From contig CAYSZS010000006.1 in assembly GCA_964435575.1 (NCBI GenBank), forward strand, positions 1-45,205: a DNA stretch of 45,205 bases, read 5' to 3'. Positions 41,262 to 45,205 of this stretch are shown here, one piece after another. The stretch's first letter is position 1; each line of letters starts with the position of its first letter. This DNA is from GWB1-39-12 sp964435575 (GTDB taxonomy: Bacteria > Patescibacteriota > Microgenomatia > UBA8517). The position numbers and the translations under genes were made by a program. The notes under the pieces are model-generated. The model searched no databases, was not told the origin of the DNA, and saw nothing but the letters and a program-made list of their open reading frames with translations.

Positions 41262-41263
41262 TA

Positions 41264-42076
41264 CTATTTTTTCCTAAGGGTTAAATATTCCGGGGTTATC
41301 CAGTTCTTCCTGTTTATATCATCATAATAATGAAGTAATTTTAGCCTGTAAAATACCGCCGCAGTATCCCAAAACGTTTTAAAAGAAACGCGTATAAAGC
41401 CTTTACTGGCAATTGTCGAAATTCCTCCAGCAAATTTCATTTTCATTTCTACCGGGGCTTCATAAATCCTTCTAAATCCGAGTGAGTTAGCAACAACCAA
41501 AAGCTCTACATCAAACGCGAACGCTTTAACCAAAACTCTGGGAAGAACTTTTTCCAAAACCTCACGCCTGAAAAACTTCATGCCAACCTGCGTATCCTTG
41601 ACTTTAAGACCAAATAAGACTCTAACAATTAACTGATACCCAAAGGAGATAATCTTTCGCTGCCACGGATAAATAACTTTACTGGCGGGGTGACGTTTCG
41701 AGCCGACAATTACGTCAGCATCATACCATTCAAAATGCTCCAAAAGCATTGCCAGCCCGTTTGGATTTAGCTCAATTCCTGCGTCAACAAATCCAATAAT
41801 ATCTCCTTTCGCACGAGCCATTCCAAAGCGAACCGCGTGCCCCTTACCCAGATTTGTAAGGTAACCCACCACTTTTACCTTCCCGGGAAATTTTTTTGCA
41901 ACTTTTTCTGCTTCCTGTTTGGTCTTATCGGTACTACCGTCATCCACGCAGATAATTTCGTAAGGATATCTAATTTGATCAAGTACTTCTTTTACTTGAA
42001 TAAGATTTTTCCCAATAAATATTTCGGCTTTGTAGGCCGGGATTACTATTGATATAAAATGGCCGTTCTTTTTCAT
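41264..42076 (-). CDS. DPM1/ALG5-like polyprenyl-phosphate glycosyltransferase (GT2)
   Basis: The protein has 270 aa. SIVIPAYKAEIFIGKNL, EIICVDDGSTDKT and NLGKGHAVRFGMARAKGD follow the ALG5/DPM1 order. The metal-binding site reads FVDAGIELNP, where most relatives have DADL, so the second aspartate of DxD is replaced by Gly. VGSKRHPASKV, DTQVGMKFFRREV and AFAFDVELLVVA complete the family blocks. It probably loads glucose or another hexose on polyprenyl phosphate for the GT-C proteins. It shares an ATGA overlap with the flippase gene upstream. Confidence 0.92.
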   Translation of the reverse strand: MKKNGHFISIVIPAYKAEIFIGKNLIQVKEVLDQIRYPYEIICVDDGSTDKTKQEAEKVAKKFPGKVKVVGYLTNLGKGHAVRFGMARAKGDIIGFVDAGIELNPNGLAMLLEHFEWYDADVIVGSKRHPASKVIYPWQRKIISFGYQLIVRVLFGLKVKDTQVGMKFFRREVLEKVLPRVLVKAFAFDVELLVVANSLGFRRIYEAPVEMKMKFAGGISTIASKGFIRVSFKTFWDTAAVFYRLKLLHYYDDINRKNWITPEYLTLRKK

Positions 42077-43341
42077 TTCTTACGAAACTCCTTTGAGTAA
42101 ATATAATAAATTATAAGAAATAGTAATAAAGATAACGACAAGACCAATAATACCTTTATAACAGAAGTTATATTCTCGTGAAAGCGTATTATTCCGATTA
42201 CCTGAAGTACGCTCGCAGCAACCATGGCATAAGCCACCTTCCCTTTCCCAATCGATAAAAAATAGCTTAAAAATAGCGTGGCAGTTGTAAAAGTTGCCAT
42301 ATAAAGGCCAAAAGTGAATATGTATTGTGAAACATAAAGATACTTAACCCCGTAGAGCAGTTTTACAGCCATTTCTGGAAAAAAGTAATAGATTAAAAGT
42401 ACAAACGACGCAATAGCAATAGTTAAAAAAAGGCTTAATAAAAATATTTTTCTGTATCCCTGGCTTTTTGAATGCCTTTTCGAAATCATTGGAAACATCA
42501 CCGCCCCAACGGGTCCGGTTCCGTAGAAAATAATTTTTCCCAAAGTCGCCATCGCGGCATAAAACCCCGCTTCGCTTGTCGTAAAATAGTGCTTTACCAA
42601 AACCAGATCATTTGAAAAAAAGAAATTCATAGCAATTGAGGATATCACCAACGGCGCTGAAAGTTTAAACAATTCTTTGCCTGGTTTATATTGGGAAAAC
42701 GTAAGTCTTGAAGTGATATCTTTAAGGTAGTAGCGTGCTAGAAAAAATATCAATATTACAGTTACTAAAATTCCAGAAACTCCACCAAAGACCGAAAGGC
42801 CAAGATATGCAAACAATAATCCCAAAACTAATCTTCCTATCATTTCCAAATTTGTGACAATAACTATCTTAGTAAATCGGAGTAATCCTTGCAGGAAAGT
42901 TTTGTAGACAAACCCCAGAAGCATAAAATAAAAAATCGGTCCTATCAAACTTACTTTTATTAGGTCTATGTGGATGAATGAAGCAATAAGGGGAGAAGCA
43001 AGAAATATGATGACAGCGACGATTAATCCGATTTTACTGAGGTATTTGTTAAGAAAGCGAAAAAAACCTGTCACTTCTTTGTCTTCAGAAGCAGACACTA
43101 CTTTTATTATCACCATGCTGGTGAACGAATAAAAAGATGTTAGCAATCCAATTAAAGTAATGATTGTTGCCAATTCTCCGTATTCATTGGGCCCGAGAAT
43201 TCGGCCAAAAGCCAGATGGTAGATATAGGCGATGAAGTTGGCCAGGTTAGTTCCAAAAATCATTATTGCACTTCCTGAAAAAAGTGGGTGTCTAATATAA
43301 TTAGAAATTAGAAATTTGAAATTTGAAATTTTCTTTTTCAT
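42073..43341 (-). CDS. Wzx-type lipid-linked oligosaccharide flippase
   Basis: The start is taken at ATG 43341 (422 aa), which gives the ATGA overlap usual in this unit; an ATG at 43350 would add three residues. About twelve membrane helices fill the protein. FSGSAIMIFGTNLANFIAYI and FGRILGPNEYGELATIITLI near the N-terminus are the signature of the MOP/PST polysaccharide export family. It flips polyprenyl-linked oligosaccharides from the cytoplasmic to the outer face, where GT-C enzymes and polymerases use them. It lies after the PIG-V-like gene and before a DPM1-like GT2. The N-terminal tail ISNFKFLISNYI is encoded by a 7-bp repeat array. Confidence 0.92.
   Translation of the reverse strand: MKKKISNFKFLISNYIRHPLFSGSAIMIFGTNLANFIAYIYHLAFGRILGPNEYGELATIITLIGLLTSFYSFTSMVIIKVVSASEDKEVTGFFRFLNKYLSKIGLIVAVIIFLASPLIASFIHIDLIKVSLIGPIFYFMLLGFVYKTFLQGLLRFTKIVIVTNLEMIGRLVLGLLFAYLGLSVFGGVSGILVTVILIFFLARYYLKDITSRLTFSQYKPGKELFKLSAPLVISSIAMNFFFSNDLVLVKHYFTTSEAGFYAAMATLGKIIFYGTGPVGAVMFPMISKRHSKSQGYRKIFLLSLFLTIAIASFVLLIYYFFPEMAVKLLYGVKYLYVSQYIFTFGLYMATFTTATLFLSYFLSIGKGKVAYAMVAASVLQVIGIIRFHENITSVIKVLLVLSLSLLLFLIIYYIYSKEFRKK
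42106..42133. repeat. Possible degenerate 7-bp repeat at the 3' end of the flippase gene
   Basis: Four in-phase units, such as ATAAGAA (42113-42119) and TAAAGAT (42127-42133), resemble the array at 2079-2162: 17 of 21 bases agree with 2093-2113. The region is AT-rich, so chance is possible. Confidence 0.35.
43301..43328. repeat. 7-bp tandem repeat array at the 5' end of the flippase gene
   Basis: Two perfect TTAGAAA units are followed by two perfect TTTGAAA units. On the coding strand they give the N-terminal tail SNFKFLISN of the flippase, ahead of its first membrane helix. Confidence 0.8.
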
Positions 43342-44510
43342 GCTATCCAATATCCTCTAACAAAAAGTGCAGTTGCAATACCAAGTAGTATAAATAAAAC
43401 GCAGAAGAAAAAATATCTGTACGAAGACTTCAGTTCATTTAAGTAAACTGCCATTAGGATAAATCCTGGAAATAAAATTAACACATAACGCGGCATAGAT
43501 GAAAAACTTCCGGATAGTGTGGGAATGATATATCCCAAGACTAGAAAAATTAGATAACTAAGCCTAATTCTGATTTTCCTTAACCTCTTTAATCCCCCCA
43601 ATATCCCTAATAGTCCCAATCCACCAAATAAAACTGCTGTCAAAAACTCCAACCAAGTTGTAAATACAACTGGAAAATAGTCATAATTAATATTAGGTAA
43701 AATCTTAAAAATATAGCGGTAAAAAACTTGAGGGAGTAGAATAATCTGTGTTGACCTCTGCTCGCCATATATTCCAACGCTATGAAGAAACTCCAAAGGA
43801 TCCCCCGTAGTACTTTTCAAATAATACATATAAAAAAATAAACCAATCGGGATTAGGAAAACCCCAAAAATCTTCATCCCCCAATTTCTCCTATCTTCCT
43901 TATCTCTCCTATCCCCCCAAGCCTCGACAACCAATGCCGGAAAAAGGACAACTCCGACAATCCTGGTCGCGCTTGCAATGGCACCAAATAATCCAGCCAA
44001 AATCCATCTTTTTTTTCTGGCAAAATAAAAAGACCAGACTACGAGAGCCAAAAACAAGCTCTCCGTATAAAAACTGCCAAAATAAAAAGAGGTTGGAAAT
44101 AGAAGAAGTAGAAAAACGGTAGTAATGGCAATATCTTTCTTATAATCGAGCCTTATGAGTCTTACTAGCCCTATCAGTCCTATAAAAAATGCAGCGTGTG
44201 ACAGAAAAAGGCCACTTACGACGTACGAATAAAAAGAACCGCCTATTAAGCCAGCAAAAAGTCTTGTTGATATCGGATATACCGGAAAATAGAAGTAGGT
44301 TAATGGCTTATAACCCTCCTTCGCTATTGCCAGATAATGTTCTCCGTCAAAATTCGCCCAAGCCCAAAGATACGGCTTTTCAAGATAATTTTCTAATCCT
44401 CCGCCGAGGAAATTTTTTTGAAGTGGTAAATAATATAGTGCTAAAAAAAGAAATATAAAAAGCAAACCCCTCCAGATTACAAAATATTTCATTATTTCTC
44501 TTATCCCCAT
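43338..44510 (-). CDS. PIG-V-like GT-C mannosyltransferase
   Basis: The protein has 390 aa with about nine membrane segments. WANFDGEHYLAIAKEGY (51-67) matches the first outer loop of PIG-V/GT76-type transferases (Asp55, Glu57 and His58). YFPVYPISTRL is the next family block, and FPTSFYFGSFYTESLFLAL plus RIVGVVLFPALVVEA are also typical. It transfers a mannose-like sugar from a polyprenyl carrier on the outer face; the acceptor is unknown. Three 9-bp repeat arrays lie in frame and encode three-residue repeats in loops or helices at about 110-122, 197-211 and 297-311. The start codon lies inside a 7-bp array. It shares an ATGA overlap with the flippase gene. Confidence 0.87.
   Translation of the reverse strand: MGIREIMKYFVIWRGLLFIFLFLALYYLPLQKNFLGGGLENYLEKPYLWAWANFDGEHYLAIAKEGYKPLTYFYFPVYPISTRLFAGLIGGSFYSYVVSGLFLSHAAFFIGLIGLVRLIRLDYKKDIAITTVFLLLLFPTSFYFGSFYTESLFLALVVWSFYFARKKRWILAGLFGAIASATRIVGVVLFPALVVEAWGDRRDKEDRRNWGMKIFGVFLIPIGLFFYMYYLKSTTGDPLEFLHSVGIYGEQRSTQIILLPQVFYRYIFKILPNINYDYFPVVFTTWLEFLTAVLFGGLGLLGILGGLKRLRKIRIRLSYLIFLVLGYIIPTLSGSFSSMPRYVLILFPGFILMAVYLNELKSSYRYFFFCVLFILLGIATALFVRGYWIA
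43579..43623. repeat. 9-bp tandem repeat array (1 of 3 in the PIG-V-like gene)
   Basis: Five in-phase 9-bp units resemble YYTAAYMYC, for example CTTAACCTC followed by TTTAATCCC. The period is three codons, so the protein shows a three-residue pattern (LGLLGILGGLKRL) at about 297-311. Confidence 0.65.
43878..43922. repeat. 9-bp tandem repeat array (2 of 3)
   Basis: Five in-phase units start and end with CCCCCAA and have TCTCCTATC twice in the middle. They encode the charged loop WGDRRDKEDRRNWG at about 198-211. Confidence 0.75.
44148..44183. repeat. 9-bp tandem repeat array (3 of 3)
   Basis: Four in-phase units resemble NAGYCYTAY, for example GAGCCTTAT and TAGCCCTAT. They encode the three-residue repeat GLIGLVRLIRLD at about 111-122. 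Confidence 0.75.
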
Positions 44511-44535
44511 ACTACTATCTACTTACTACCAGCTA
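44508..44535. repeat. 7-bp tandem repeat spanning a stop codon and the next start codon
   Basis: Four in-phase units on the minus strand begin with TAG (TAGCTGG, then TAGTAAG). They encode the last residues of the GT4, contain its TAG stop at 44521-44519, and end with the ATG start of the PIG-V-like gene at 44510-44508. The array fills the 8-bp gap between the genes. Confidence 0.75.
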
Positions 44536-45205
44536 CAATTTTGTAAACCTCAATCATCTCCTCCGCCGTTTTTTCCCAAGAAAACTCCTTTACTCTCAGG
44601 AAGCCTTTTCGAATTAGGTCTTTCCTTAATTCATCTTTTTTTAGCACCATTTCTATTTTTTCCGCCAAATCCTTCGGATCTTTTGGATCTGCAATCAAGG
44701 CAGCGTCATTTGCAATTTCTACCAACGCATTTGTTTTTGCAATTACAACAGGAGTTCCAGAGGCCATTGCTTCAAGAACAGGCAAACCAAATCCCTCATA
44801 AAACGAAGGTTGCACATAAACACTAGCTAAATTAAAAATCTCAACCAGTTCCTCCTCAGTTGTAAAACCCGTCCGTATAATATTAGTATTTCCTTTAAAC
44901 TCTTTCACCAATCCTTTGAAGTGAGCAAGTTCAGGATGTGGTATGTTAAAAATATATCTAAACCAGTCTCTTGGACCTTTGAGATGTTTAAGATTAAGTC
45001 CAAGCTCTTCAACCTCAAGTGCATGTTTTCCCACAATAACTAGTGGAACCTTTACCATCTTGCATGCTTTAATTAATCTGGGAATATTCTTGTTGTAATT
45101 AACATCACCGACGTAGAGAACAAATCGCTTCGGAAGTTTATATTTTTTTCCTACTTTCCTCAGTTCCTCATTTCTTAATTTCTTAAAAATTTTCCTCGGA
45201 GCCAG
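44519..45205 (-). CDS. Family 4 glycosyltransferase, 5' end cut by window edge
   Basis: The frame is open from the window edge to the TAG at 44521-44519, giving about 228 C-terminal residues; the start lies outside. An internal ATG at 45058 is not the start, because the frame upstream continues with FVLYVGDVNYNKNIPRLI, the beginning of the donor domain of GT4 enzymes. YVQPSFYEGFGLPVLEAMAS is the E-x7-E nucleotide-sugar site. It is the first visible gene of the 45205-35120 run, so the run's promoter is outside the window. It adds an unknown sugar to a lipid-linked glycan in the cytoplasm. Confidence 0.92.
   Translation of the reverse strand: MAPRKIFKKLRNEELRKVGKKYKLPKRFVLYVGDVNYNKNIPRLIKACKMVKVPLVIVGKHALEVEELGLNLKHLKGPRDWFRYIFNIPHPELAHFKGLVKEFKGNTNIIRTGFTTEEELVEIFNLASVYVQPSFYEGFGLPVLEAMASGTPVVIAKTNALVEIANDAALIADPKDPKDLAEKIEMVLKKDELRKDLIRKGFLRVKEFSWEKTAEEMIEVYKIVAGSK
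45147..45186. repeat. 8-bp tandem repeat array within the truncated GT4 gene
   Basis: Five in-phase 8-bp units: TTTCCTAC, TTTCCTCA, GTTCCTCA and two perfect TTTCTTAA copies (45171-45186). The period is not a multiple of three. It encodes the basic linker KKLRNEELRKVG before the donor domain. Confidence 0.75.

Noticed and set aside
43342..43350. ATG at 43350 as flippase start
   Set aside because: The ATG at 43341 gives the ATGA overlap used at most junctions of this unit.
1..45205. Recoded TGA (genetic code 25) as in Gracilibacteria and Absconditabacteria
   Set aside because: TGA ends many genes in ATGA overlaps, and the frames end where the families end.
1..45205. Insertion sequences, integrases, phage genes, tRNA or rRNA genes, riboswitches
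   Set aside because: No frame shows transposase or recombinase motifs, and I found no RNA gene-like fold or conserved RNA motif in the short gaps.

Overview
The window is an almost fully coding, AT-rich stretch of bacterial DNA given over to making, decorating and exporting cell-surface glycans. I count 40 protein genes, two of them cut by the window edges. I see no rRNA, tRNA, CRISPR array, insertion sequence or intrinsic terminator, and no gene-free stretch above about 80 bases. The most likely source is a Candidate Phyla Radiation (Patescibacteria) genome of Microgenomates/OP11 type. This is inferred from low GC, very tight packing, many divergent GT-C membrane proteins, a DUF5667 protein, NodU-type carbamoyltransferases and short repeats inside genes. 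TGA is used as a stop, which argues against code 25 lineages.

Layout. (1) 1-3345, minus: a YfhO/GT-C-like membrane protein followed by a truncated GT2. (2) 3349-4857, plus: a lone GT-C-like membrane protein. (3) 4840-11193, minus: ornithine carbamoyltransferase, NodU-type carbamoyltransferase, a second YfhO-like protein and a small membrane protein, all joined by 4-bp ATGA overlaps. (4) 11223-13284, plus: a methyltransferase-like/GT2 fusion and a methyltransferase. (5) 13281-17777, minus: a large GT-C-like protein, a GT2 and two tandem paralogous methyltransferases. (6) 17858-18337, plus: an exported DUF5667 protein. (7) 18342-22693, minus: a zinc-ribbon methyltransferase and two DD-motif GT-C-like proteins. 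(8) 22746-26137, minus: an HD/histidine-phosphatase fusion, a sugar epimerase/dehydratase and an ArnC/GtrB-like GT2. (9) 26180-34442, minus: a nine-gene run of carbamoyltransferase, methyltransferases, the third YfhO-like protein, a GT4 and a split short transketolase. (10) 34523-35137, plus: a methyltransferase. (11) 35120-45205, minus: an eleven-gene run of GT4, PIG-V-like GT-C, Wzx-type flippase, DPM1-like GT2, a YdjM-like protein, two more GT4s, two GT2s, a GT10-like fucosyltransferase and an FkbM methyltransferase.

How it works together (inference). Nucleotide sugars shaped by the epimerase and perhaps the transketolase pair are assembled by GT2/GT4/GT10 enzymes. GT2 enzymes of the DPM1/ArnC type load polyprenyl phosphate, the flippase moves lipid-linked products outward, and GT-C proteins transfer sugars on the outer face. 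Methyltransferases and two O-carbamoyltransferases decorate the product.

Two patterns stand out. Degenerate tandem repeats with periods of 7, 8 or 9 bp sit inside many of the genes. Genes at transcription-unit heads have a -10 box only 6-11 nt before the start codon, which implies leaderless or nearly leaderless mRNAs, while genes inside units use ATGA overlaps and occasional Shine-Dalgarno sites.
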